A stretch of 64,000 nt of DNA from an uncultured Aquiluna sp. (GTDB lineage Bacteria > Actinomycetota > Actinomycetes > Actinomycetales > Microbacteriaceae): NCBI GenBank assembly GCA_913057795.1, contig CAJXOD010000001.1:86688-150687 (forward strand), written 5' to 3'. Below are positions 48,259 to 56,777 of this stretch, piece after piece (the first letter of the stretch is position 1; each line of letters opens with the position of its first letter). The notes below the pieces were generated by a model, which made no database searches, was not told the DNA's origin, and saw nothing but the letters and a program-made list of their open reading frames with translations. A program made the translations under genes and the position numbers.

Positions 48259-49152
48259 TTACCAGCCACGCTCCGAAAGTCGGTGAGGTGCTGGCAGGTC
48301 ACTCACGTTTATGCCGACCATCGCTTCACCTAGACCGCGGGAAGCATTTGCGATCACGTCTGCGTCGTTGTAAAAAGTGGTTGCCTTGACAATTGCCGCA
48401 GCGCGAGCCACTGGGTTACCAGACTTGAATACACCGGATCCAACGAACACACCGTCTGCACCCATCTGCATCATCATGGCCGCGTCTGCAGGAGTAGCAA
48501 CTCCTCCGGCTACGAATAGGACTACTGGCAGCTTTCCTTCTCTAGCTACTTGCTTGACAAGGGCGTATGGGGCCTGAAGTTCTTTGGCGGCGACGAATAG
48601 TTCGTCATCGCTTCTGGATGATAGAGCTCGGATTTCGCCAAGAATGGTCCTGATGTGCTTGGTGGCTTCCGACACGTCGCCGGTCCCGGCTTCGCCCTTG
48701 GACCTGATCATGGCTGCACCCTCGGTGATGCGACGAAGCGCCTCGCCCAAGTTAGTAGCACCACAAACAAATGGGATGTCGAAGTTCCACTTATCAATGT
48801 GATTTACGTAATCAGCCGGGCTCAAGACCTCTGATTCGTCGATGAAGTCAACTTTGAGGGACTGAAGAACCTGTGCCTCAACGAAGTGACCGATGCGAAC
48901 CTTGGCCATGACGGGAATCGACACAGCTGCCCTGATACCGTCGAGCAGGTCTGGATCGCTCATGCGGGCTACGCCACCCTGAGCGCGGATGTCTGCTGGC
49001 ACACGCTCTAAAGCCATCACAGCTACAGCTCCGGCATCCTGAGCAATAATTGCCTGTTCCGCGTTGACAACGTCCATAATGACGCCACCCTTTAGCATTT
49101 CTGCTAATCCAGATTTAACTAAGGGCGTTGATTCTGTCGTGTTATTTGTCAT
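48259..49152 (-). CDS. pdxS: Pyridoxal 5'-phosphate synthase synthase subunit
   Basis: Builds PLP from ribose 5-phosphate, glyceraldehyde 3-phosphate and ammonia. It has 297 residues in a barrel. [19 protein letters not shown] start, [22 protein letters not shown] and the lysines in [14 protein letters not shown] are diagnostic. ATG, only 9 bp after the HIT gene. Confidence 0.98.
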   Translation of the reverse strand: MTNNTTESTPLVKSGLAEMLKGGVIMDVVNAEQAIIAQDAGAVAVMALERVPADIRAQGGVARMSDPDLLDGIRAAVSIPVMAKVRIGHFVEAQVLQSLKVDFIDESEVLSPADYVNHIDKWNFDIPFVCGATNLGEALRRITEGAAMIRSKGEAGTGDVSEATKHIRTILGEIRALSSRSDDELFVAAKELQAPYALVKQVAREGKLPVVLFVAGGVATPADAAMMMQMGADGVFVGSGVFKSGNPVARAAAIVKATTFYNDADVIANASRGLGEAMVGINVSDLPAPHRLSERGW

Positions 49153-49161
49153 GATCTAATC

Positions 49162-49695
49162 CTAAACTCCGTCTATCCAGTTGGTAGCAATTGTTTCCCT
49201 AACTTCACCGAGAAGTTTTGGAATCGCTTTGGTCTGAGCAATAATCGGAAAAAAGTTGGAATCATTCCTCCAACGAGGAACTATATGTTGATGAAGGTGT
49301 TCTGCGATGCCGGCGCCAGCAACTTGACCTTGATTCATGCCGATATTAAAACCGTGAGCCCTCGAGGTCGCTTCAATCGTCGCCATCGCCTGTTGGGTCA
49401 AAAGTGCGATCTCGGCGGTCTCCTCAAGGGTGGCCTTGTCATAGGTTGCGACGTGCCTGTAAGGGCAAACAAGCAAATGCCCTGCGTTATAAGGGAACAG
49501 GTTCAAAAGAACATACGCGGTGACTCCGCGCTTAACTATCAGTCCATCTTCGTCTGACTTATTTGGCGCATCGCAAAAAACGCAGTCATCGGTTGGGGGC
49601 TTCTGCAGGTCCTCAATGTAAACCAAGCGATGTGGTGTCCACAGCCTTTCAAAGCCGTCCTGCATCCCAGTCATGTTGTCTAGGTATTCGCTCAT
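49162..49695 (-). CDS. HIT family protein, likely Ap4A phosphorylase
   Basis: Histidine-triad protein of 177 residues. The triad HLHQHIVPRW is near residue 137, and zinc-type cysteines CVFCDAP lie near residue 38. QGQVAGAGIAEHLHQH and NFFPIIAQTKAIPKLL match the Rv2613c group, whose mycobacterial member is a diadenosine tetraphosphate phosphorylase. Its place just after thrS, with a one-base overlap (TAATG), is the conserved one. ThrRS can itself make Ap4A, so the pairing makes sense. Function by family only. Confidence 0.9.
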   Translation of the reverse strand: MSEYLDNMTGMQDGFERLWTPHRLVYIEDLQKPPTDDCVFCDAPNKSDEDGLIVKRGVTAYVLLNLFPYNAGHLLVCPYRHVATYDKATLEETAEIALLTQQAMATIEATSRAHGFNIGMNQGQVAGAGIAEHLHQHIVPRWRNDSNFFPIIAQTKAIPKLLGEVRETIATNWIDGV

Positions 49696-51680
49696 TAGAC
49701 CTGTTCCTTGTTGCCGATGGCATCTCGAATGAGTTGCCTGGCTTCCTCAAGCGGAATGTCATTGCGCTGATTCCCGTCTCGGAACCTAAAAGCCAAAGTT
49801 CCAGCTTCAACATCTCTGGCTCCAGCAAGGATTATGAACGGAACCCTATCAAGGGTGTGGTCTCGTATCTTTTTTTGCATCCGGCTGTCAGAGTGATCGA
49901 CGTTTATGCGCACTCCCTCCTTCTTCAGCGAACTGGCGAAGATGTCTAGATAGTCTGCGAATTCGTCTGCAACGGGTATACACACCGCTTGAACGGGTGC
50001 TAGCCATGGTGGAAAGTGACCAGCGTAGTGCTCAGTTAGGACCCCAAAGAAACGTTCAATGGATCCAAATAAGGCCCTATGAATCATGATCGGCTGATGC
50101 CTCGCACCATCTGAGCCAACGTATTCCAAATTGAATCGATCTGGAAGATTAAAGTCCAGCTGAATTGTGCTCATTTGCCAGGTGCGACCGATAGCGTCTC
50201 TTGCCTGAACAGATATCTTTGGTCCATAGAATGCTGCGCCGCCGGGATCTGCAACCAGTTCCAAACCGGAGTCTTTTGCCACCTGCTCCAGCGTTTTCGT
50301 TGCGGATTCCCAAATAGCATCCTCACCGACAAACTTTGGATTGCCTTCTTCTCTGGTGGATAACTCAAGGTAGAAATCGTTTAGTCCGTAATCGCGAAGA
50401 AGATCAAGCACAAACTTCAAAACGCTAGTTAGCTCCTGCTGCAATTGATCTTGGGTGACAAATAGGTGGGCATCGTCCTGCGTCATGCCACGAACTCTCG
50501 TGAGGCCATGTAGAACGCCGGACTTCTCGTAGCGATAAACGGATCCAAACTCGAACATGCGAAGCGGTAGTTCTCGGTAGCTTCTGGAACGAGACTTAAA
50601 AATCAGAATATGGAATGGGCAGTTCATTGGCTTTAGGTAATAATCAACGCCCTGCTTGCGAACCTCTCCGTCCTCGCCGACCTCAGAGTCCAGCTTCATT
50701 GGTGGGAACATCCCATCCGAATACCAGTTCAAATGTCCGCTTTGTTCAAAGAGATTGGACTTAGTTATGTGCGGTGTGTAGACAAACTCATACCCGGCCT
50801 CTTCGTGCTTGGCACGTGAGTAGTCCTCCATGACCTTTCGGATGATTCCACCCTTTGGATGAAATACCGCAAGCCCTGATCCGATTTCTTCGGGAAAACT
50901 GAATAGATCAAGCTCCACGCCAAGTTTTCTGTGGTCGCGCTTCGCAGCCTGTTCAATTCTGTCTAGGTGCTCCGCTAGCGCCTCTTTAGTCGCCCAGGCG
51001 GTGCCGTAAATCCGTTGGAGTTGCTTATTGTTTTCGTTGCCTCGCCAGTAGGCTGCCGCGCTCCTGGATAAAGAAAAGCTCTTGCCGATTTGTCTCGTGT
51101 TTGGCAGGTGAGGCCCTCTGCAAAGATCTCGCCATGCGAAGCTGCCGTCTGGGTTCGTGTTTTCATACACCGATAGCCCACCGGATGAAACCTCAACCGA
51201 ACCCTCCTGAACATCCTCAGACTTCAGCCCGATTAGTTCTAGCTTGTAGGGCTCGTCGGCCATAAGCCTCTTGGCCTCTTCGTCAGAAACTTCAACGCGC
51301 GTAAATCGCTGGGATTTACCCACTAGTTCCTTCATGCGTTTCTCTACCCGTTTTAGGTCGTCAGGAACGAAAGGTTCCTCAACATCAAAATCGAAATAAA
51401 ACCCGTCGGTGATATACGGCCCGATGCCAAGCTTTGCGCTCGGAAATAGCTCCTGCACGGCTTGAGCCATGACGTGAGCCGTGGAGTGCCTAAGAATCTC
51501 CAGACCCGCTGGAGAGTCAATAAGTATGCCCTCGACTTGATCTTCGGCGGCTACGACATGAGAAAGATCCCTAGCCTCGCCATTCACGTGCATCGCAATG
51601 ACCTCACGCAGTTCGAAAAGATCAAAACCGGTGGCTCCCTCACTTACTTGGTGAGTCTTCCCTGCTAACAAAATATTCAC
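49695..51680 (-). CDS. thrS: Threonyl-tRNA synthetase
   Basis: Charges tRNA-Thr. From the GTG at 51680 it has 661 residues: TGS domain, editing domain ([12 protein letters not shown]), class II core with zinc Cys in [12 protein letters not shown] and [11 protein letters not shown], and C-terminal anticodon domain. AAAGGAG 5 bases before the GTG decides this start over a TTG seven codons upstream that would include it. No T-box seen. Confidence 0.97.
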   Translation of the reverse strand: MNILLAGKTHQVSEGATGFDLFELREVIAMHVNGEARDLSHVVAAEDQVEGILIDSPAGLEILRHSTAHVMAQAVQELFPSAKLGIGPYITDGFYFDFDVEEPFVPDDLKRVEKRMKELVGKSQRFTRVEVSDEEAKRLMADEPYKLELIGLKSEDVQEGSVEVSSGGLSVYENTNPDGSFAWRDLCRGPHLPNTRQIGKSFSLSRSAAAYWRGNENNKQLQRIYGTAWATKEALAEHLDRIEQAAKRDHRKLGVELDLFSFPEEIGSGLAVFHPKGGIIRKVMEDYSRAKHEEAGYEFVYTPHITKSNLFEQSGHLNWYSDGMFPPMKLDSEVGEDGEVRKQGVDYYLKPMNCPFHILIFKSRSRSYRELPLRMFEFGSVYRYEKSGVLHGLTRVRGMTQDDAHLFVTQDQLQQELTSVLKFVLDLLRDYGLNDFYLELSTREEGNPKFVGEDAIWESATKTLEQVAKDSGLELVADPGGAAFYGPKISVQARDAIGRTWQMSTIQLDFNLPDRFNLEYVGSDGARHQPIMIHRALFGSIERFFGVLTEHYAGHFPPWLAPVQAVCIPVADEFADYLDIFASSLKKEGVRINVDHSDSRMQKKIRDHTLDRVPFIILAGARDVEAGTLAFRFRDGNQRNDIPLEEARQLIRDAIGNKEQV

Positions 51681-51707
51681 TTGTACTCCTTTACACGACA
51701 AAGTCTA

Positions 51708-51737
51708 CTGACCGAGTTAGGTATGCCTTGCTAGTAA
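51708..51737 (+). promoter_or_regulatory. Possible promoter for the VIT-mqo genes
   Basis: CTGACC (51708-51713) and TAGTAA (51732-51737), 18 bases apart, with TGC just before the -10 box. The leader would be about 22 bases. The VIT gene has no clear ribosome site. Weak boxes, so tentative. Confidence 0.3.
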
Positions 51738-51766
51738 TGCCGTAAGCAACACTGCAAAATTGGCTT

Positions 51767-52303
51767 ATGAGCGAAAACAAAGAACGTGATCTTGAGCGCA
51801 AGCTGAATTGGCTGAGGGCGGCGGTTCTCGGTGCAAATGATGGCATTGTTTCGGTCGCAGGCATCGTGGTTGGAGTAGCAGCCGCAGGAGCCAGTTATGA
51901 GGTTATATTCCTTGCTGGAGCCGCGGCGATTGTCGCAGGCGCAATCTCAATGGGCGGCGGAGAATTTATAAGCGTGAGCGCTCAGCGCGACACTGAAATT
52001 GCGCACGGTCGAAAAAAAGGCAGCATAAACGCGAGGCCTTGGTCTGCCGCCTGGTCATCACTTCTGGCATTTATATCCGGGGCTGCGCTGCCGTTTCTCG
52101 CTATCACCGGTCCGTGGCAGGCAATTAGCATTCAGGCAACCTTTGCAAGTGTGGCTCTAGCACTAGCCCTCACGGGATGGTGGGCGGCGTGGGCTGGAAG
52201 CACGCCAGTACTGAAATCTGTTGCCAGAAACGTCGTGATTAGCACCCTGACAATGGGAATTTCCTATGCGATTGGTGCACTTTTGGGCGTAACAGTCCTC
52301 TAG
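51767..52303 (+). CDS. VIT1/CCC1-family metal transporter
   Basis: Probable Fe2+/Mn2+ exporter of the inner membrane. It has 178 residues and five hydrophobic segments. The first two hold the family blocks GANDGIVSVAGIVVGV and GAISMGGGEFISVSAQRDTE, rich in Gly and with the conserved acidic and Met positions. Compared with plant VIT1 the soluble stretch after the second segment is very short (about 20 residues), so the cytosolic metal-binding helices are missing, as in many compact bacterial members. No clear ribosome site before the ATG. mqo follows after 18 bp. Confidence 0.9.
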   Translation: MSENKERDLERKLNWLRAAVLGANDGIVSVAGIVVGVAAAGASYEVIFLAGAAAIVAGAISMGGGEFISVSAQRDTEIAHGRKKGSINARPWSAAWSSLLAFISGAALPFLAITGPWQAISIQATFASVALALALTGWWAAWAGSTPVLKSVARNVVISTLTMGISYAIGALLGVTVL

Positions 52304-52321
52304 ACCGATTAGCCTCTAAGT

Positions 52322-53788
52322 GTGAGTGAGATTGAGAAATACGACTTTGCCCTAATTGGTGGCGGAATTATGTCCGCAACCCTAGGTGTGCTTCTAAAGA
52401 AGCTTGACCCGAGTATCTCTATTGTCATGTATGAGCGGTTGGGCGAAGTTGCAGAGGAAAGCTCGAACCCGTGGAATAATGCTGGTACCGGGCACGCGGC
52501 ATTATGTGAACTGAATTACATGCCTGACTCGACCGATGGGTCTCTGCCAGATCCTGCCAAGGCAGTGGCCATCAACGAGCAATTTCAGGTCTCCAGGCAA
52601 TTCTGGTCAAGCCTCGTAGGACTGGGTGCACTCGATGACCCAAAGACTTTCATACGTTCCGTCCCCCACATGACCTTTGTTCGTGGCGACTCAGATGTTG
52701 ACTACTTAAGAAGACGGCAAAAGTCGCTGGATGCTCAGCCGCTATTTACGGGCATGAAGTTCTCAGAGGATGTCAAAGAACTCGCAGAGTGGATTCCCTT
52801 GATGATGGACGGCAGAGGCGACGAAAAAGTTGCTGCGACATTTACAAATCAAGGCACAGATGTTAACTACGGATCTATGACCAAGCAGATGATCAATTGG
52901 CTAGTCAAAAACGGTATGCGACTCGAAACGAACACCGAAGTCAAATCGGTACACCAGTTTGAAAATAAAAAGTGGCAGCTATGGTTCGGAGGCTCCCCAG
53001 GTCGTATTGTCCACGCAAATAAAGTATTCGTTGGTGCCGGAGGATATGCGTTGAAGATCCTTCAAAAATCCGGAATTCCAGAAATAGATGGCTACGGAAC
53101 CTTCCCGGTTAGCGGTCACTTCCTGAGAACCGATGATCCCGAAATAGTCGCGAGCCATCAAGCAAAGGTCTATTCCCAAGCCGACGTCGGCGCTCCCCCA
53201 ATGTCTGTGCCTCACCTCGACACAAGAGTTGTAGATGGCAAAACCAGTTTGCTCTTCGGGCCATTTGCCGGAATTAACCCCAAGTTTTTGAAAAACGGTT
53301 CGGTGCTTGATCTTCCCTTGTCGATCAGGATAAAGAACATCACCTCTTATCTCTCAGTTGCCCTCAGAAACTTAGACCTCATGAAGTACTTGCTTATGGA
53401 AGTAACCAAGACAAAGAAAAGTAAGTTCGAAGCTCTACGAGTGTTTGTGCCAAATGCTTCTCCAAAAAACTGGTCCTACTACGAAGCCGGCCAAAGAGCT
53501 CAAGTCATCAAGCCAAATGGCCGCGGTGGCACGCTTCAGTTTGGAACTGAAGTTATATCCAGCAAGGATGGGACCATTGCTGGACTTCTAGGGGCAAGCC
53601 CAGGAGCTTCGGTAAGCGTGAGCGTAATGCTAGACGTGCTTCAGCGGATGGCGCCGGATGACTTCCCAACCTGGACAAAAGCCATTAAAGAGCTGATACC
53701 CACCTTTGGCAAAGACCTAAATGAGAATGCAGAGCTTGCAAAAAAGACAATGAAGCAAACAGCGAAGTCGCTTAATCTAACAGCCTAA
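52322..53788 (+). CDS. mqo: Malate:quinone oxidoreductase
   Basis: FAD enzyme oxidising malate to oxaloacetate and reducing membrane quinone, replacing or backing up malate dehydrogenase. It has 488 residues. FAD motif DFALIGGGIMSATLGVLL at the N-terminus, then NPWNNAGTGHAALCELNY, VNYGSMTKQM and GPFAGINPKFLKNGS, all typical of Mqo. Start GTG, weak ribosome site, 18 bp after the VIT gene, so probably co-transcribed. Confidence 0.96.
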   Translation: MSEIEKYDFALIGGGIMSATLGVLLKKLDPSISIVMYERLGEVAEESSNPWNNAGTGHAALCELNYMPDSTDGSLPDPAKAVAINEQFQVSRQFWSSLVGLGALDDPKTFIRSVPHMTFVRGDSDVDYLRRRQKSLDAQPLFTGMKFSEDVKELAEWIPLMMDGRGDEKVAATFTNQGTDVNYGSMTKQMINWLVKNGMRLETNTEVKSVHQFENKKWQLWFGGSPGRIVHANKVFVGAGGYALKILQKSGIPEIDGYGTFPVSGHFLRTDDPEIVASHQAKVYSQADVGAPPMSVPHLDTRVVDGKTSLLFGPFAGINPKFLKNGSVLDLPLSIRIKNITSYLSVALRNLDLMKYLLMEVTKTKKSKFEALRVFVPNASPKNWSYYEAGQRAQVIKPNGRGGTLQFGTEVISSKDGTIAGLLGASPGASVSVSVMLDVLQRMAPDDFPTWTKAIKELIPTFGKDLNENAELAKKTMKQTAKSLNLTA

Positions 53789-53814
53789 GTAGATAGCTCC
53801 TGTAGCATCTCAAC

Positions 53815-54102
53815 ATGAAGACATGCACTGTTGTAGCCACTTTTACGCCCAATGCCCAGAACCTGATCGAAGTCAAAGAGCTTCTGCTCGATGTCGCAAA
53901 AGATGTGAGGCTTGAGCTCGGTTGTCTCTTCTATGATCTCTACGAGGAAGTCTCAGGAAAGCTGATGTTCATCGAAGCATGGGAATCCAGAGAGCTCTGG
54001 GAAATCCACAACAACGCGCCCACCGTCGCAAGAATCCTAGAATTTATCGATGGAAAGCTTTCAGAGCCATTTTTGATTCAGGAAATGTACGCCGCAAAAT
54101 AG
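53815..54102 (+). CDS. Antibiotic biosynthesis monooxygenase (ABM) domain protein
   Basis: A 95-residue single-domain protein with a ferredoxin-like alternation of strands and helices: CTVVATFTPNAQNLIEVKEL, then EVSGKLMFIEAWESRELWEIH. Related small monooxygenases such as YgiN act on quinols without cofactors. The position 26 bp after mqo hints at quinone chemistry, but the substrate is unknown. ATG start with no strong ribosome site. Confidence 0.82.
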   Translation: MKTCTVVATFTPNAQNLIEVKELLLDVAKDVRLELGCLFYDLYEEVSGKLMFIEAWESRELWEIHNNAPTVARILEFIDGKLSEPFLIQEMYAAK

Positions 54103-54158
54103 CCACGTGCAGAACCGAAAAGCCTTGGAGATTCGGACCGTAAGAAATACCTATACGA

Positions 54159-54296
54159 CTAATTAACGTCTTTTCCAAAGATGGAGGAGAACGAAAGATG
54201 CGCGAACATGCCCAACAGCGCAATGATGCCTGCAGCTGCAAGTGTCATCAGGACCGTTACCTCGTTGAGCACTAGAACCAAGTCGTGGCTTTCCAT
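54159..54296 (-). CDS. 45-residue single-pass membrane protein
   Basis: A short reading frame with a good ribosome site (AAGGA, 7 bases before the ATG). The product has a short acidic start, one hydrophobic segment of about 22 residues (14-35, VTVLMTLAAAGIIALLGMFA and on) and a polar tail. The well-placed ribosome site and the clean membrane segment speak for a real gene. It follows the NHL/thioredoxin gene by about 190 bp on the same strand and converges on the ABM gene. No family recognised. Confidence 0.6.
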   Translation of the reverse strand: MESHDLVLVLNEVTVLMTLAAAGIIALLGMFAHLSFSSIFGKDVN

Positions 54297-54483
54297 CAGA
54301 TCATCCTTTTCTCGTCGTCCTAATAGAGTTTAGTTACTTTTGCTCTGCATCTCAGCCTTAGCGGCAGGTTAAAGGCGTTCTTTGTGGGACAGGTTCCGAC
54401 TTCGCGAGGTGCTCTGAGGTAATCCTTTACACGGTCCTTCCGATCATTAGTATCGGGACGAAAAAAAGTGATTCGCTCGTGAC
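54297..54483 (-). other. 187-bp gap between the NHL gene and the 45-residue gene
   Basis: No convincing gene, tRNA or terminator. A 7-bp stem with a 7-base loop (CCGAT/ATCGG core, about 54440-54456) lies next to a run of seven T on the minus strand, but the T run comes before the hairpin in the transcript, so it is not an intrinsic terminator. A weak promoter pair (CTGAGA, 17 bases, TAAACT) could drive the 45-residue gene. Confidence 0.4.
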
Positions 54484-56301
54484 CTAGTTTCCGCTGAGGC
54501 TTAATCTCAAAATACCCTCGCCGGCTTCCGTGATTTTGACTGGGATACCCCAATCTTGCTGATGAATGTGGCAAGTAGCGTGCTCGGAATTTGAATCACA
54601 TGACGCACCCTTTGCGGCGACATGAATAACTCCATCTTGAACCTCAGGGTTTATTTCGATAATTCTTGTCAGCTCACTGGCGGAACCAGCGCCTGACAGC
54701 AGAAGCTCCGGAGGTGTTGAAGAAACATCTAGATATGTGGCGGGACCGTATCGAAGATCAATCTTCTGCCCAGGAGGAGGAACGAACACCACTTCTAGAT
54801 CTACTAATCCAGGCTTCAGAATGCTCGCAGGACGAGCAGTTATAAAACTCTCCCCAACAACAAGCTGCGCAGCTGCTATCGGTAGCTTCGATATGCGATT
54901 CCCACTTGCCTCAGCGATATACAGATCTCCGTCGAGCATGACCACGTCGCTGGGTTCGGAGAGGTCTCTTGCGAGGGTCGCCACCTTATTTGTTGCCGGG
55001 TCAAAAACCCTCAAGGAGGCGTTGTAAGAATCGGCGATAACAACTTGACCGTTCGGCAGTTCTGTAAGGCCCAGCGGATGCTGCAGGAGTGCCTCACCTG
55101 CGTTACCGTCTAAATGTCCAAACTCGAACAAACCCTTGCCAACTAGAGTCGTCACCACGCCGTCTTGGAGCTTCCTAAGTGAGGAAGTTTCGGCGTCAAT
55201 AACCCACACCAATCCATTCGTGGTTTTGGAGGCCAGCAGTCCGGAGCTTTGAGCAAACCAAGCAGTTTCGAAGGGCCCATCTTGCAACCCTTCATTGGTG
55301 GTGCCGGCTAGAACTTGAACAGTTGCCCCTTGAAGGTCAAGTGTCCAAATTCTGTGCTCCCCCGCCATCGCGATAAGCAAAAGACCCTCCGAGACAGTTA
55401 TGTCCCATGGAGTTGAAAGATTGATCTCAAGGGCAGCCCCAGAGGTTTCGTCGTTTTGCATCCACTGAAGAGTCGTCCCCGCAATGGTTGAGACGCGCTG
55501 AGACCTTAGTGAAACAGCTCTGATTAGGTGATTCGCTGTGTCGGCAACGATCAGCTCGTAGCCAAGTGCCTCAGCGAGTTCCGGCTCCAAAAACACCGTG
55601 CCGTATGGCTCTGAAAATTCGGCCTGAGCAAAATCCCCATCTGCACTGCCCCGAGAAGACCTGCCGATTGTCATCACGGGCTCTGACAAAGCCTCAGAGC
55701 TGACCGCGTGTAAATTGTGTGAGCCAGAATTTGAAACCAGCAAATCCGCGCCCTGAAAGTAGCTTCTATAGCCTTCAGGAATCACGGAAAGCTTCCCGGG
55801 TTGATTGAACACTCCAGGCTCGTAATCCTCAAATGAGACCTCGAATTGCCCGGGTATTAGAAGACCTGAATCCTGGTATGTCTGAGTAGTTGAACTAATC
55901 AGAGCATCTATGGCATGACCATGCCCTTCACCAGAGAAAGTTCCGATTATTTCACCAGCAGGATCAATAAGCACCAAGGTCGGCCAGGCCCGCACTCCGA
56001 ATGCTTCCCAGGTTGACATGTTGGGATCGTTTAGCACCAGGTGATCAATCCCGTGGCGGCTTATTGCAGCTCGAACTGCCTCGGGATCTTTCTCGTGTTC
56101 AAACTTCGGAGAGTGAATTCCAACCACGGTGAGGACCTCGCTGAACTTTTCTTCAAGCGGCCTAAGTTCGGCTAAAACATGGTGACAATTGACGCAACAA
56201 AGAGTCCAAAAATCTAGAAGTAAATATCGCCCCTTAAAATCGCCAACGCTAAGTTTGCGGTCGGTCCCAAACCAGGTATCTCCAATCAATTCTTTGGACA
56301 T
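54484..56301 (-). CDS. Thioredoxin-like / NHL-repeat protein (NHLRC2 type)
   Basis: A 605-residue cytoplasmic protein without signal peptide. Residues 1-140 form a thioredoxin-like domain with WTLCCVNCHHVL (cysteines 35, 36, 39) and the later cis-Pro region AWPTLVLIDPAGEI. From about 165 to 500 there are NHL beta-propeller repeats such as PYGTVFLE, ADTANHLIRAV, ADSYNASLRVFDP and AEASGNRISKLP. A C-terminal beta-rich domain includes CDSNSEHATCHIHQQDWGIP. The layout equals animal NHLRC2 and its bacterial relatives; the reaction is unknown. The ATG overlaps the CoA-binding gene's stop by one base. Being last in a run with metY and the ssu genes suggests thiol or sulfur redox work. Confidence 0.88.
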   Translation of the reverse strand: MSKELIGDTWFGTDRKLSVGDFKGRYLLLDFWTLCCVNCHHVLAELRPLEEKFSEVLTVVGIHSPKFEHEKDPEAVRAAISRHGIDHLVLNDPNMSTWEAFGVRAWPTLVLIDPAGEIIGTFSGEGHGHAIDALISSTTQTYQDSGLLIPGQFEVSFEDYEPGVFNQPGKLSVIPEGYRSYFQGADLLVSNSGSHNLHAVSSEALSEPVMTIGRSSRGSADGDFAQAEFSEPYGTVFLEPELAEALGYELIVADTANHLIRAVSLRSQRVSTIAGTTLQWMQNDETSGAALEINLSTPWDITVSEGLLLIAMAGEHRIWTLDLQGATVQVLAGTTNEGLQDGPFETAWFAQSSGLLASKTTNGLVWVIDAETSSLRKLQDGVVTTLVGKGLFEFGHLDGNAGEALLQHPLGLTELPNGQVVIADSYNASLRVFDPATNKVATLARDLSEPSDVVMLDGDLYIAEASGNRISKLPIAAAQLVVGESFITARPASILKPGLVDLEVVFVPPPGQKIDLRYGPATYLDVSSTPPELLLSGAGSASELTRIIEINPEVQDGVIHVAAKGASCDSNSEHATCHIHQQDWGIPVKITEAGEGILRLSLSGN

Positions 56302-56777
56302 TAGAGAGCGGCTCTCCTTGAGCTAATAACACCAGTATTGAAGCCGGCTAAGTGAAGCCCTCCATGGAACCTGGCATGTTCAATCTTGAGACATTTATTC
56401 ATGACGACATTTAGACCAGCTGCAGTCCCTCTGCTTGCCACTTCATCATTACTAACACCCAATTGCAGCCAGATGGTTTTCACGCCTAGGGCAATTGCTT
56501 CATCAAGAACTGCCGGAGTTTCAGAGGATTTTCGAAATACATCAACAATGTCTGGGACCTCTGGAAGATCAGCCAACGACGCGTAAACCTGATCGCCGAA
56601 TAGCTGATCAATCATGGGATTTACGAAGTACACCTTGTAATACCCTCCGCCCTTGAGGTAACTCGCAACGAAGTAGCTTGATCTGGCTCTGTTTGACGAT
56701 ACCCCTACAATTGCAACAGTTTTAGCCTCTTGAATGATCTCCAGACGCTTGACTGCATTGGGCTCAACCCAACTCAT
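56301..56777 (-). CDS. CoA-binding domain protein (YccU type)
   Basis: A 158-residue protein made of one Rossmann-like CoA-binding domain: VAIVGVSSNRARSSYFVASYL, VNPMIDQLFGDQVYASLADLP, IVDVFRKSSETPAVLDEAI, TIWLQLGVSN and VVMNKCLKIEHARF. Conserved stand-alone family found beside metY in related bacteria. The physiological ligand is unsettled. ATG overlaps the metY stop by 4 bp, the end overlaps the NHL gene by one base. Confidence 0.92.
   Translation of the reverse strand: MSWVEPNAVKRLEIIQEAKTVAIVGVSSNRARSSYFVASYLKGGGYYKVYFVNPMIDQLFGDQVYASLADLPEVPDIVDVFRKSSETPAVLDEAIALGVKTIWLQLGVSNDEVASRGTAAGLNVVMNKCLKIEHARFHGGLHLAGFNTGVISSRRAAL

Noticed and set aside
54103..54158. CCGAA/TTCGG hairpin as terminator of the ABM gene
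   Set aside because: Only five pairs, a 12-base loop and no T run follow.
54436..54470. Intrinsic terminator after the NHL gene
   Set aside because: The T run precedes the hairpin in the minus-strand transcript, and on the plus strand the hairpin is followed by A residues, so the order is wrong.
54320..54574. 84-residue minus-strand reading frame
   Set aside because: It starts inside the NHL gene, has no ribosome site, no family-like motif and a low-complexity basic composition.
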